The notes under the pieces: generated by a model | What the model saw: only the letters and a program-made list of their open reading frames with translations | Told to the model about the DNA's origin: nothing | Database searches by the model: none | Made by a program: the position numbers and the translations under genes | Part shown: piece after piece, positions 10,266 to 23,170 of the stretch | How the letters are laid out: each line of letters opens with the position of its first letter | Position numbering within the stretch: the first letter of the stretch is position 1 | Assembly (NCBI GenBank): GCA_036873755.1 | Contig: JAVTVY010039390.1 | Coordinates: forward strand, 94,901 to 158,900 | Direction: 5' to 3' | DNA length: 64,000 bases | Source: Hanleya hanleyi | Taxonomy: Eukaryota > Mollusca > Polyplacophora > Lepidopleurida > Hanleyidae

Positions 10266-13200
10266 GATGCGATGAAATGGTCCAGATCTGCTGTCCTATT
10301 GTACCATATTTGCCATGCGGCTATCTACCAAAGGGCACTTGAACTGTTGAAGATATTTCCTGACGATTGTCTTATGACACTTTCCGTATATGTATTATAC
10401 GTCCTGAAATCCCATTGCGAATCTTCCAGCACAACTTAGACCCCGAAGAACAACCCGTTCTGACTAAATATAACTGTCTGCGTTTGAAATATCAAGAAAT
10501 AAACTACGAACATATCCTGTAGTGAAATGTTCCCAGCTTAAATTTTCTGATATGTCGACGCCTATGATATGTTTCCAGAGTCATCCATACTTAATAAAAA
10601 TCGATAATAAATATCCGCACGTATTTGCGATGCTATTCATCAGTTCAGGCCCTGTCAGATACTGATTATCTAAATCAACGGTTTGAAACAAGCAATAATA
10701 TCGGTGAATCTTAATGGTAATGGTCTTGACGTTCCCCGACCATATGTGACACATAGGAAATAATGTCCTATATATATGTTAACACGAGCATCCTGATAAA
10801 GCTTTCAACTAACGCGTCGTCATTGGTTTCAATAAACACTCCTGGTTATTTTTCTCCCGCTGTAATATGTGTTTACTTAGCCTTTAAAGGTAATAGTCTG
10901 ACATTTCCAACGATTATATAGTATTTGCACGACTAATGCGCCTACTATAGCAGGTTGGGAAACATCATTTCACGGTAGAGGGTAAAATGCAGACGTACTA
11001 ACAAGAAATCCCATGACCCCATAGGCCGGTGTGATGGCTAAGAATGTCCTGGAGATTAGTGTCCCTTTTCGTATCCCTTTGTTTTGCAACCAAGGAAGGA
11101 CACTTATCCCCGATGTGGAGAAAAATGGCCTGGCCACTCCTAGCCACTGGACATTCTTAGCCTCTACACCGGCCTATTAGTCATGTAAGGAAAACAAAAT
11201 AGGTGACTACATGTAGGGAACCTTGTTAAACCTGGAAAAGCTACCCGACAAGCTATATTGCACACCTTGTTCTCGGTTTGAAGATCCTTATATGATCGGT
11301 ACGCTGCGATATCATTCTCAACAGAGTCATGCCTTCGTGATAGTGAGATCACGACTCTCATGTAAGTGGGGGCCATGTCACTATTTTGACAGCGACTCCC
11401 TCTTACAATACGAATTTATTAACAGTCAAACATTCAATTCAAGATCTGAACACTTGAACGGTGTAGTTACGTTAGTACCAATAAAGGTAACTTGATTTCA
11501 TTATATTCTCATGACGATAAAGCATGTTATCAGTGGGATTTTAACAAAATTAACAGCAATGTATTAATTATTTGAAGGGATTATTAGTGAACTAGCACTA
11601 CAGAAAATTGTACATTTAACATGTATGTTAAATGTATGGTGCAGGTATGTGAGAGTCCGAAATTTGCATTCATTTATAATACATTTCCGATATGCTGGAA
11701 TTAGATATTTATAATAATTTAACTGTACAGTGCAGCTTGGAGAGTCCCTAATTTCACCTATATGACATAGCCATGTGAAATATTTCGGGTGTACATTGAT
11801 TTGATTGGTTGCAAATGGGGGATGACCCGCCGTATTGAATATATAGTTTTACTTACATTTGATACCCTGGTGAACGGTCGCATTCACTGACATTTGACTA
11901 GTAGGTTGAGAAAAATTAAATGATTGCATTCACTTAACATTTGAATACCATACTGAGCATATTGAGTATGCTATAGTTTAGTTATATTTAACCCGTGTGA
12001 TGAAGGATTTTATATAGTCGGATATAAAATAAATTCCAGTCCGTTCGTATATAAGCAAATAAAAATATTTGCCATAGCTTCGCCATACAATGGCCAGGTC
12101 ATTGGCATATGGACATGATGTATGTAACCACCTTGTGATATATGCTTGTACATACGAGTCTTCCTTATACGTGTAATGTACGGTGAAATCAATGGTTTTT
12201 ATCTACATTTCACTTGGATTATTAAATCTGTATATTTCTGAAACATTTCCTATATGGATGATGAGTTGGTAAAATTGAACATAACACGCATGAAATTGCT
12301 AGGTTTCATGTAGTGACATTTTCGTATTTCATTATATTTGCAACGTGCACTACATAGATGATATATATGACTATTTGCATATGTTACACACGGTTATGAT
12401 AAATGGATATTTGATAATATTTCCTAGACTAGAAACGTGTGCAAATTGCAGGATTTGAAACCAATAAAAGGTGCTCGCACATGTGGATGATCACACGTTT
12501 AATAGCATATGCAAATTATTTGCATATAATTTTATAGGATGGTCATTCGAATCTTGTCGGTTTCATGAACATATATCAATATAAATACTGTGAAACACAT
12601 GCATCTCAAAATGTTTGTTCATCATATGTGTGACATTTTATTGCATATAGGCTAGGGGTGGAGCAGTTAATATTTATTTTATTTTTGTTTCAGCATTTTT
12701 TGTCGGGGCGCAAAATTGGATAACCGAGAAATTTCACCGAGTTATGATGACCCAGCTTCGTAGGCGGGCACTACCGGTATGTTAGCCTTCCTGCAAACTT
12801 CCATCCGCCGTTGAAAGTCCAGATCTACGGAAAATAGATCTACAATAGTCGCTCCTGATCTTGGCGATAGAGAGCGAACTTTCAGATCTGGTGTTAATCA
12901 TAATTGTAAAATCCGTCAACTACGCAGAATAAATCTATCCATCTCCGTCCTCCCCATACATCCAGTCGGTTAGAGACTTGTGTCAAATCAAAGCAGAAAA
13001 CGATGCGTGGCTGGTGATTCTTCTCGGCGCTTCTATTAGAAGAATGATAATTCCTCCATACTATGGTCCCCTCACGTTCTGTCGCTCAAATCCACACAGG
13101 AACCGAAGTGCTGTACCCATATGTCTTCACCTTGGTAGGTAGCCCGTAATGTAGCGGTTGCGCTGCAGCGACCCGGCTATAAATGACAGACGCTCGGACC

Positions 13201-15639
13201 TCAGAGAAGACCAGCATAAATGTTCAAATGCTCTCATGGCGACTGGTCCTATTTGTGCTTCTTCCGACGTACATTTTCCGTTCTAAAAGTCGACTGTTTT
13301 AGTTCATCATGCCCGATGTCTACATGATGATGCGTCCATATTTCGTCGAACATATGCATATAAAAAAATCCACCAAAAGACTCTCGATCGTCTCGTATCA
13401 TGTAAATAGGCGTCAAACTGAACGATTTCATTTCTGTTTTCGACATATTTTTACATACTAATGTGGATTTTTTCATGTGGATTTTTTCATGTTCAAATTT
13501 GAGTGGACAGGTGGATAAACCCCTCTAGTGATATTCAGCATTATTGATATGAAAATTGACAGCTTTAAAGTCGAAAAGTCTATCGAAAATGAAACACAAT
13601 ATGCCTTGCTTTCGGCGCGTCGAGGGCGGCATGCAATCTTGAATCCAACCTTCGGACAGCCTTGTCTCCCATTATGCCAGGGCCGTAGCTTAAATTGTAT
13701 GGAAATTGTCTTGAATCATCAGCCGCACTTATCTTCAATCCGATCACCATCCCACCATCAATACACAACGTATAAGTACCGATCTGCCTTCCCCGATATC
13801 CCAAGTTCACTTCGGGCACATGATGACTATTGCAAAGACATATTTAAAACTATCACCCCAAAGACATCGAGAGAGATTAGAAAAGACATGTAACTGTTGG
13901 TCGATTGCCATTTGTCCTGGTATACCAGATCCGAAAGGATAATCGCCGCGCACACACTTCCCCTGGCTAACATTTTCTCTTCGGACATTTCCCGTCATGG
14001 ACTGTTTACCTTCCCTGTATTTGATTTTACTAGTATGAGCATAGTTTTCTTGTTTTTTGTTTTTTTTTACTTATTAAAATATGTATTTTCAACAAAACTT
14101 TATTTTATTTCATTTAAAAAAAGTTCACATTTTACACATAAATGTGGAAGAAAGTCTGTATGCCGAAGTTAATGTCTGTTTTGCCGCCGAATTATTTATC
14201 TTTGTATGTAATTTCCGAGAGGTCACGTAAGTTGATTAGAACTTGTCCCTAATCCTATTGCTATTATTGAGGTAATCAAATATGTTTAAACTAAGAAAGT
14301 CTAATGCTAAATTTCGAAATATACTATCAGAATGCAGTGGCCATTTCCCCCCGTCGCCCTATGATAAGGTATTGTACAGTGTTAATGTTTTACTTATTTT
14401 GAAAAGATATTTTCTAAATTAATTAAATGAATTTTGTTTTGTTGCCGGCTGGTACTTTTCCCCCGAATAATATGGAAATTAACTGTTTAGGTGTTATTGT
14501 ATTCTGTTAAACATGATCAACACAATCTGGATGTACCTGTATTAAATCATGGTTAAACTAGCATTTAATTGCCCCGGTATTTCTGCTGCTGTCAATGATA
14601 TATCTTCCCATCTGGGTTGAACCAAAGTAAAGGACTAGGTTATTATGTAATGTTCATTCAGTCTACGAATGTGTATACTTGATGTTTGTTTATGGAGGAT
14701 TAGTCATGTTTATGGAGGATTAGTTCAGTTGGCAATTATTAGATTTTGTCATTCTTATCTCAGCTGAGAATATGCTGGAACAAAATAATCTCAAAATAAA
14801 TATCTCCCGACCAGGGCCAAAAGGTGGTACATGGGGATGGGTTCATGTTCTCAAATGTTGGCGTTATAGAAATACGCCGGGGTTGAATTCAGGTGTTCTA
14901 TCTGTGATAATTTTGTTCCCCCCCCCCCCGAACCAAACCTCCAAAAATTTTGGTCCCCCCACCTGAATTTGAAAATGTTAGTGCCTCCCGCTCCCCCTGA
15001 TTCCCCCGGTCTACCCCTGGTAAAAATGAACAGTCCCTTGGCATATTTTTACAAGGTTCACGATTTGTTTTTAAATCCCCAGAACATTCCAGTAAACTAC
15101 TGACTGTATATTAATTGATAGATGAGAAGGACCTCAGCGAAGATCATCATCATCATTCTATTTAGATCCACTTATGACTAAATAGTAAGATTCCTATTCA
15201 ACAAGTCACTGATGCTTTCAAATATTTGCAATATAATTACCGTGTATCATTTCGACAATTAGCATGATATTGGATATTCATGTATATAACGTTTCGTTGC
15301 GTGTCTATACTCATTTGTCGCCCCTGCTCGGGTGTGCCTGTCGTTGGGCAGGGGGCTGGACTGTCTTCCACGATATGGCTCGCCCTGGTGGGTCCCTGGC
15401 CCAGGTGGGGGTGTGGTTGTCGGTAGAAGATGGGAATGGAGCCATTTCCGGCAGACCGCACCCCCAGTGGGTCAACGCCGTGACAATGGAGTCAATGTAA
15501 TTCATTTCTTGTTATTGTCCTATAACCATATTAATCATGTGGGGGGAGGGATAAATAATTGTATGCTCCGCGTGGGCGCCTGATTTGGTAATAAATATAT
15601 TCTATTCTATTCTGATGACGCATGCATGCGCACTAGGCA
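10266..15639. other. Gene-poor stretch; AT-rich repeat in the middle
   Basis: I see no supported gene. The part at 11580-12660 is a degenerate AT-rich repeat. A strong acceptor-like pyrimidine tract ending TTTGTTTCAG at about 12694, followed by a short open stretch and GTATGT at about 12777, could be an isolated exon, but nothing pairs with it. Frames at 13528-13893 (+) and 13580-13819 (-) overlap and show no family signature. A poly-C run is at about 14920. Confidence 0.35.
11580..12660. repeat. Degenerate AT-rich tandem repeat
   Basis: Short motifs recur roughly every 100-130 bp (ATGGATGATGAG-like near 12252, CATAGATGATAT near 12348, GTGGATGATCAC near 12480; GAGAGTCC near 11653 and 11741). 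The motif AGAGTCCCTAAT occurs here and its complement occurs in the array at 31190-32340, so the two may be old inverted relatives. The units are too decayed to align by eye with certainty. Confidence 0.3.
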
Positions 15640-16060
15640 AGTAGCGCTCGGGTGGATGTTTTGGGGACTTTGGGGACTATTGGTCCGATTGGGTTGTGTG
15701 AGATGTCATCATGAAGCTCTCGTGAGGGAGCATCCAAATGAATGGGTGTGGGGTTGGAATAGTGTCTATCTGCGCAGTAGAAAAAGTATTTGATTGGACG
15801 TTTAGAGGTCGAGATGGACCCATAGTGGTCCAATTGGACCGTATGAGGTTTTATTTTGAAGTTCTCTTGGGGTAGCGTCGGATTGGACTGGTGTCTAGTC
15901 CGGTTCATAGTTTTGCGTATAAGCAGTCTGGCCGTAGTATAGAAAGCAGCAATTTTGGGGATGCGTGGAGTGCGTTTGAGGGACCATCCGTGGTCCGAAT
16001 GCGTCGTGTGAGGTGTCAAAGTGAAGCTCTCGTGGTGTAGACCACTGGTGACGTCATCAG
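15640..16060 (+). repeat. Three degenerate ~165-175-bp tandem units
   Basis: The landmark TGAAGCTCTCGTG or a variant recurs near 15710, 15859 and 16020. Each is preceded by a GGTCCGATTGGGT-like segment (GGTCCAATTGGACC, GGTCCGAATGCGT). The same landmark, in reverse, lies inside the foldbacks at 22390-22450 and 28020-28080, and a single unit lies near 27400. It is a satellite-like fragment of that repeat family. Confidence 0.5.
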
Positions 16061-16175
16061 TAGGAGTAGTAGCCACTACTTCTGTACTTATGAAAACTTG
16101 TTCTCTGCTCTGCAACCAAGGCCAGCACCAATGTCACATCTTGACAATACACATTTTATTTGTTGTCGAGCAGAG

Positions 16176-16267
16176 GTTGCGTCTAGAGTATATGCCGCCA
16201 TCCATGCATATTATATATAGTCTCCCTTCCTAAACACAATATGACGGCATATACTCTCGACTACAAC
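16176..16267. repeat. Imperfect inverted repeat (stem-loop)
   Basis: The arm 16176-16201 pairs with 16241-16267 around a 39-bp loop. The core GAGTATATGCCG is perfect in both arms. It may be a small MITE. Confidence 0.6.
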
Positions 16268-16586
16268 CAGTCTGTGTTATAGAACCAAGTTGATCGATTT
16301 CACAATCCTTTCAACGGATCTATGTTCCTGTTCGCAAGTAATTCGTTTGGCTACCACATATACAAATAGATCCCACAGGGACTCGTTACCGTTTTTAATT
16401 GGTTAATTAGGTTTATTTGGCGGGAAGGGTCGACCGAGCAAAGAAATGTCCCCCATTCCTCATCAATCAACCTAATTACCCAAAGAACTCAAACACAAAT
16501 GACAATGTGCGTTACAGTCTTTTATTTTTGCTTTGATTTATGTCACACGGACAACAAGAGATATAATTAGATAGACAAATATTTCT

Positions 16587-16850
16587 GTCTTCGTCGATGT
16601 TGTTACTGTTAATACTTTCAAGAATTCAAGAATTGAAAAAAAATTCCATCAAGAATATGATCATTTTCCACCTTATCCTATACCACAATGACTGTAGGTA
16701 TCATAAAAATGCGTTCTATACGACCTACACCGATCTACATACCTTTCCATGTGGATCGTTTTAGGTCGCATAGAACGCACTTTTATGATACCTACTGTAA
16801 TTGTGGTGTATGAAACGGTGAGAAATAATAACAACAACATCGACGAAGAC
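16587..16850. mobile_element. Foldback element related to 24642-25226
   Basis: The left arm starts GTCTTCGTCGATGTTGTTA and the right arm ends in its complement (CATCGACGAAGAC at 16838-16850). The inner arms share TACCACAATGACTGTAGGTA and GCGTTCTAT blocks around a short loop near 16740. The same TTCGTCGATGTTGTTGTT ends and CATACACCACAATGAC blocks are found in the larger element at 24642-25226, so these are two members of one family, this one with reduced termini. Confidence 0.65.
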
Positions 16851-17239
16851 AACCATCCTTCACACAGAGCATTCTCCATTTCACAGGCTCACATTTCATC
16901 CCTGCCTCCAATAGCGGAAGTTGGCCTTTACTACGTTGCTATGACGTATAGGGGAAACCCACGTACGCACGGTTCAGTTTGAATCCGGCCGAACAACTTC
17001 ATCAGTTTTGCACATGAGCGAACTACTTTCCATATGCTCTGTCCAGATAAGCAGGGAAAATAATATCCAGATAATCCTATTGAAATCGTTCGGATTCTTC
17101 TTCTTCTTATTATTTCACATGATTTTGTACACAGATATCTCAAGAACGCTGAGGAGGATTACGCCCAAACTTACAGGATATGTTCTAGGGGAACTGGCCT
17201 ATTGCATACACCAAGTTGATTCTGATTGGTCAAATGCCT

Positions 17240-18470
17240 TGGCGGCCATCTTGGATTTAGCTTAAAACCTTCAGCGATCTTCTCCTCTGAAACCGCTGCA
17301 CCGATCGTTATGAAACTTGGTACACATGATCAATGGACACAGTTCTCCCATTTTATGACTCAAAAGGTTCATCCGGTAAAAATGATGGCCGCTATCGACC
17401 AATCAAAATGGTCGGATTTTCAAGTAACGGATTGTGACCGGAAAAGTTATGAAATATATGTTATAGGACATGGCGATCACGAATATGCAAAATTTTTGAT
17501 CCTAGGTCACGTGGTTTGGCCGCCATCTTGAATTCTGTGAAAAACTTTGCCAATTTTGCAACGGTTTATTCTCTAGAACCTTGATAGATACGGATTTTTA
17601 GGTCACTGCGATATATCGGGAAGGCCATGGTCTGTTGCACTAAAAGCAAATATTTTCGATTGGCTGAACGGTTTGGCGGCCATATTGGATTTAGCTCCAA
17701 ACCTTCAACGATCTTCTCTTCTGAAACCGCTGCTCCGATCGTTGTGAAACTTGGTACACATGATCAATGGATTGAGTTCTCTCATTGTTAGAGGTAAGAA
17801 CTTCATCCGTTAAAAAAGGTGACCGCCATCGACCAATCAAAATGGTCGGATTTTTAAGTAGAGGAATTTAACGGGAAAAGTTATGAAGTATATGTTATAT
17901 GACATGGCGATCACGAATAGGAAAAAATTTTGCTCCTACGTCAGGTGGTTTGGCCACCATCTTGAATTTTGTGAAAAACTTTACCAATTTTGCAACGGCT
18001 TATTCTCTTGAACCCTGAAAGATACAGATTTCTAGGTTACTGCGATATATCGGGAAGGCCATGTTCTGTTGTACTGAAAGCAAATATTTTTGATTGGCTG
18101 AACGGTTTGGCGGACACATTGGATTTAGGTGAAACATGCAACGATCTTCTCTGAAACTGCTAAGCCGATCGTTGTGAAACTTGGTACACATGATCACTGG
18201 TTCGAGTTCTCTTATTCTTAGATTGAAAAAGTTCATTCGTTGAAAAAGATGGCCGCCATCGACCATCGAAATTGTTGGAATATGTACACACGGATTTTGT
18301 GATAAACCTTATCCACATTGCAAGCGTTTGTTCTCTTGAACCTTGATAGGTACAGATTACAAGGCTGCTGAGATATATTGTGAAGGCAATGGTCTGTTGC
18401 ACTGAATGAAAAATACTGTCGATTAGCTGAACGGTTTGGCGGCCACATTCCGGCATAGGCCTGGATACTA
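17240..18470. repeat. ~435-bp tandem repeat, three copies
   Basis: The landmark GATCTTCTCxTCTGAAACCGC occurs at about 17274 and 17710, and in shortened form at about 18142, giving periods near 436 and 432 bp. Other shared blocks are CTTGGTACACATGATC, CCATCGACCAATCAAAATGG, CGATATATCGGGAAGGCCATG and GGCTGAACGGTTTGGCGG. The third unit has internal deletions. Frames across it are incidental. Confidence 0.8.
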
Positions 18471-18895
18471 GGCCCTTTGTAGACCTGGTCCACGGCTCGA
18501 TGCTGCTCGCAGCTCCAATTATTTTTAACGCTATGTCAACAGAGGTATTATGCAGACTTGAAAAGTAATCGAAATGTTCGGCAAACATCTATTTTACTAT
18601 ATATGATTTCACTTCCGCCGATGTGCGCGCGACCGGGAATCCTGTCCAAAAATTTGACTGGTCGCTGTATCTATCACTGAATTAGACCCCCAGCGCGGTG
18701 GTTGGAAGACATCAACTGCAAACCAAGCAACCGTGGCTGTATCTATCACTGAATTATTATTCAAATGAATCGCCATCGTCTGAATTTAGCGGTCCTGTCA
18801 GCACGGTCCACTCCGGAGCATTATCTGGGGGCATACGGCGCCTATCCTCTCCATTGCGGCCTTCACAGAACGGGGCCCGCCTTTTGTGCGCGCTG
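18471..18895. other. No gene recognised
   Basis: This is a transition between the 435-bp tandem repeat and the AGGTCA-rich element. I see nothing specific. Confidence 0.35.
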
Positions 18896-19930
18896 AGGTT
18901 TTATGTCACATACCAAAATGTAGGTCACGGTCACTGTGACCCCAAAATTGTGAAATTGTGAAAAATCATGATTTTTTGTGTCCATTGAGAATTTACGGGT
19001 AGACGGTTTGTCATGTACCAAAATTTAGGTCCATGTCAATAGTCAAGGTCACTGTGACCCCAGAATCAAGAAATCTTTAAAAATTACTCTTTTTTTGTGT
19101 CAGTAGGTCAAGGTCACTGTGACCCCAAAATCAAGAAATCGTCAAAAGTCACATTCTCATATGCCTGTCGAAGATGAGATTGTGTAATGCGATGTTGCGT
19201 TCTATCCATTCATCCATTAGCGTGTGTTGTCCATGCGATATCTCTAGTTTCAAGGTATGGATTGGTACCAAACTTTGAGTATACCTTACTCGCATGGCAA
19301 AGAGGAGCCATACATTTTGAGATCAATTTGTCAAAGGTCAAGGTCACAGTCCCCTAAAACTGAATCAAGTTTAACTGACTGTGTTAGGTTGGAATATTCA
19401 GATTTCTCTCCCCTACATGTGTATGGCATTTGTCCTGTGGAGTATTCTCCCATGTTTGAAACAGCTACATTTAGTTAAACTGTTGTGAAATAAAAACCAT
19501 ACATCTACTAATTTAACGGGGAGAGGGGTCCTTTATGAACTTCATGCCTTTTTATTAACTCAAGAACAAAGGTTTACTTCATCACTTTCTTCTTCCTGGC
19601 TTCATGAAAAATTCTCTCGCCTGAAAGAAATCTATTTGCAGGAAAACTACTATTTTCTTGTGTTTGACTTGTCGATTTCAGTGTGGGATATGTGTCTGCT
19701 CTCGGCTCTTGTTTCAAGGTCAACTAGTTACCAAGATTTGGACCCATTTTAGTTCATCATTCAATATAACATGTGATATATGTTACATTCTCAGAAACAC
19801 AAAATCGTAGACCTTTCTCTGGATTGTTAGCTACCAATTGGAATCAAGGCTATTAAACAACCTTGAAATTTGGACCAATGTAATTTCAGATATACGGGCG
19901 TATATTAAAGCCCCTTGGGCTCTTGTTCCG
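18896..19930 (+). mobile_element. AGGTCA-rich element, copy 2 (5'-truncated)
   Basis: The copy joins abruptly at TTTTATGTCACATACCAAAATG and keeps about three array units plus the whole 3' portion. It includes the TTTCAAGGTATGGATTGGTACC block and the end GGGCGTATATTAAAGCCCC near 19900-19930. It is in the same orientation as the copy at 1896-4240. Perfect GGTCACTGTGACC palindromes lie at 18929-18941, 19047-19059 and 19112-19124. Confidence 0.7.
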
Positions 19931-20912
19931 GGGTTGAGCTAATGTCGCATTGAAAAAGAACAATGAGAAATGCATTTTTCCTGAATTCGGTTGTTCTGTT
20001 TGTAACCCAGAGCATCATACAATTTGTGTTAAACTTGATGTACATGTATATATTGCCATCTCTGTACATGTATGTTTATATAGTTTTCCCCTGGTTTGTT
20101 TGTGCGCATCTTCATCCTCACAAGCCCAGGCAAATCCCAAATCCTCGCAGTTGGTTTACCGGGACATTTTTGGTGATTCGAATGAGTTCTTGAGTCAATA
20201 CTTCTGTTATACAATCTCGTACATTTCATCCCCGATGCTTGTTTTGAATTAGCATGTCAGTAACTCAAGCCTGCTGTTTTGCTTTGACTTAGGATGTGTA
20301 TTTCATCCCTACATGTACATCAAAGCAATTCGGCCCATGATGAAATCCAAACCAGTCACATCTCATACCTCGCAGTGGATTGGCATAATCAGCTGGCTTA
20401 GCACGTTCATTGATTGGTTTGATTTAGGGGGAACCCCTTGGCCTATTTATATCCAGAACTAGTATGGGCAACTAACCAAGCCAGTGTATCGATCCTAACA
20501 GTTCGGTTGATACACTGGCTCGCGAGGATGCTCTAGAGAGCCTCCGGAAAGAAAAGCACAGACTGACTGTGTACATCACCCATGTTGATAACTAAATAAA
20601 TATTTTTATTGTTGAGCTGTTCGATGAATTTGGAAAATTAGTGTACATGTATTTCTTGCAATTGTTTCCTTGTTCTTGTTTTGTGCAAATATGAACCTAA
20701 AACTGAACTGTGAGAAAGGGAGATTCTCATCATATTCCTCTTCTTGAATTAGCGATGCACTATATACATATGAAATAAAGCTTGTGTATGGTACATGTAC
20801 ATTGGTGTTTGTGTCACTTATACATGTTCTTGAGATCAGAAGACTATCGGATTATTTGGGTTATTTTGACTTGGTATAAAATAAGGTGTAAAACCAACAA
20901 TAAATAGCTGTC
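19931..20912. other. No gene; small hairpin and intron-shared repeat
   Basis: A perfect 11-bp stem pairs GCCAGTGTATC (20480-20490) with GATACACTGGC (20509-20519). The surrounding ATCCAGAACT and ACACTGGCTCGCGAGGAT blocks recur in the long intron of both lectin genes (about 42300-42390 and 56140-56215), so this is a dispersed repeat. I see no gene. Confidence 0.45.
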
Positions 20913-23163
20913 AGTAGTAGGTAGCAATGATTTCGAACCATATTTTCCAGGGAGATAACTCTTTGGGGAGTTCCGCCAGGGGGCGTTGTTTCTCAAGAGA
21001 CCAAAAACTACCTCCAACACAGAAGAGTTCCAATCTAGGGGGAGGTAACTCCGGGTCACTATAGTTCCGGCAAAGGGCCCCTGGGCATGTATTCTTCCGC
21101 GGTGTTGCGGTCTGGTGATGATGCGGTCGCGGGAAAAAGCTTCCGCGGAGAAAAAGTAGTCCCCATACTTCAAATACGTTGCATGGTCATGGGTGAGGAG
21201 GTGTCATGAAGCGCTCCTCGAGGGTCAAATTAGGATTTCGTCCCGAAAATATAAAAAGCGAAACACGGACTTTACCCCTAAAATAGGGGAAAACCCCGAT
21301 CAACCCTAGCCAAAAGGGCTAATATCGGCCCCCGGGCTTATCGGGGCCTGCCTATCAAGTCAATGGGGTGGGTGCATGTAAAATTAGGATTTTTTCCCGA
21401 AAATATAAAAAGCGGAACACGGACTTTACCCCTAAAATAGTGGAAAACTCCTATCAACTCTAGCCAAAAGGGCTAATATCGGTCCCCGGGCTTATCGGGG
21501 CCTGCCTATCAAGCCAATAGGGTGGGTGCGTGTAAAATTAGGATTTTTTCCGAAAATATAAAAAGCGGAACACGGACTTTACCCCTACAATAGGGGTCTG
21601 TATTATACAATATAAGGGAAAATGCCTGTATGGGGTATGGGGATGGTCATTTTTGAACATGATAGGACATGTACTGAGCTGTCTGTGGGGTTTTCCCGCC
21701 AGAATTTCGCTGTCGTCTGCTTGGGGTTGTCACGTGCCGAACACCTGGCTCCCCGAATTGCAACATTGTAGCGAACGTGCAACGTGCAACGTTCAAAAAT
21801 TACCATCCCCATACAGGCATTTTCCCTTATATTGTATAATACAGACCCCTATTGTAGGGGTAAAGTCCGAGTTCCGCTTTTTATATTTTCGGAAAAAAAT
21901 CCTAATTTTACATGCACCCACCCTATTGACTTGATAGGCAGGCCCCGATAAGCCCGGGGACCGATATTAGCCCTTTTGGCTAGAGTTGATAGGAGTTTTC
22001 CCCTATTTTAGGGGTAAAGTCCGTGTTCCGCTTTTTATATTTTCGGAAAAAAATCCTAATTTTACATGCACCCACCCCATTGACTTGATAGGCAGGCCCG
22101 GATAAGCCCGGGGACCGATATTAGCCCTTTTGGCTAGGGTTGATAGGTGTTTCCCCCTATTTTAGGGGTAAAGTCCGTGTTCCGCTTTTTATATTTTCGG
22201 GGAAGAATCCTAATTTTGCATGCACCCACCCCATTGACTTGATAGGCAGGTCCCAATAAGCCCGGGAACCGATATTAGCCCTTTTGGCTACGGTTGATAG
22301 GTGTTTTCCACTATTTTGAGTAAGGTCCGTGTTCCGCTTTTTATAGTTTCGGGAAAAAATCCTAATTTTACATACACCCACTCATGACTGGATGTCCCTT
22401 CACGAATGCTTCACTTTGATACCTCACTCGACCCAATCGGACCATGCAGCGTATTTGAAGTATGGGGACTACTTTTTCTCCGCGGAAGCTTTTTCCCGCG
22501 AACGCATAACCACCAGGCCGCATCACCGCGGAAGAATACATGCCCAGGGGCCCTTGGCCGGGACTATAGTGACCCAGAGTTACCTCCACCTAGATTGGAA
22601 CTCTTCTGTGTTGGGGGTAGCTTTTGGTCTCTTGAGAAACAACGCCCCCCTGGCGGAAATCCCACATTCTCAAAGAGAGCCGTGTCTACCCGCGGGAGAC
22701 CAAAGCGACTCTCATGTAAACTGGTGACATTTTGAATCTCCAATCTCAAAGCGAGGCAGCATGGCATCACTCGCTCGACCGGGACTATTCATTCTCAAAG
22801 AGAGCCGTGTCTACCCGCGAACTACTTCCTGTATTAGATAACTCGCTTTCACGGCCAAGTATACATACCGACAATAATTTGTTCGCGATTGAAGAGTCAT
22901 TTCCCAATTATATAGCCCACGTTATGTTTAGCAATTCGCTTCTAACTCGGCGGAGTCAGCAGGTCAATGACAAGCCGGATACAGACGAAAAATCATACGC
23001 CGCCTACTCACCCCCCAAATTTTGGGGGGATGGCTCCCATTTATGCGTGAGACTCTTTCTCGCAGTAGGGAGTCTCGCGAGACGAGAATGGGAACTCCCC
23101 GTCATCTCCCCAAAGAGTTATCTCCCTGGAAAATATGGTTCGAAATCATTGCTACCTACTACT
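20913..23163. mobile_element. 2.25-kb compound foldback element
   Basis: The ends are AGTAGTAGGTAGC (20913) and GCTACCTACTACT (23151-23163), and the inversion extends for hundreds of bases. The outer arms carry GATTTCGAACCATATTTTCC, GAGTTCCGCC and TTCCGCGG blocks. The inner arms are tandem 153-155-bp units (start CCTAATTTTACATGCACCC at 21901, 22054 and 22209 on the right; reversed at about 21226, 21380 and 21535 on the left). A central inverted segment (21597-21847) with TGTATTATACAATATAAGGG ends flanks a unique core. The right outer arm is interrupted by the MULE-like insertion at 22665-23090. A partial relative lies at 27590-29000. Confidence 0.75.
22665..23090. mobile_element. MULE-like non-autonomous element, copy 2
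   Basis: This is the second copy of the 5245-5664 element, again CATTCTC to GAGAATG. It is flanked by GGAAATCCC (22655-22663) and GGAACTCCC (23091-23099), a 9-bp target duplication with one mismatch. The uninterrupted homologous site GGCGGAACTCCCCGTC at about 28276-28291 is the empty site. That shows the exact insertion point inside the older foldback. Confidence 0.8.
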
Positions 23164-23170
23164 AACATCC

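Noticed and set aside
12695..12776. Isolated exon between a strong acceptor and GTATGT
   Set aside because: One frame is open, but no partner exon, no second copy and no recognisable peptide support it.
13528..13893. 121-residue frame, with a 79-residue frame on the other strand
   Set aside because: Neither shows a domain, splice partner or repeat origin. Overlapping opposite frames of this size are expected by chance.
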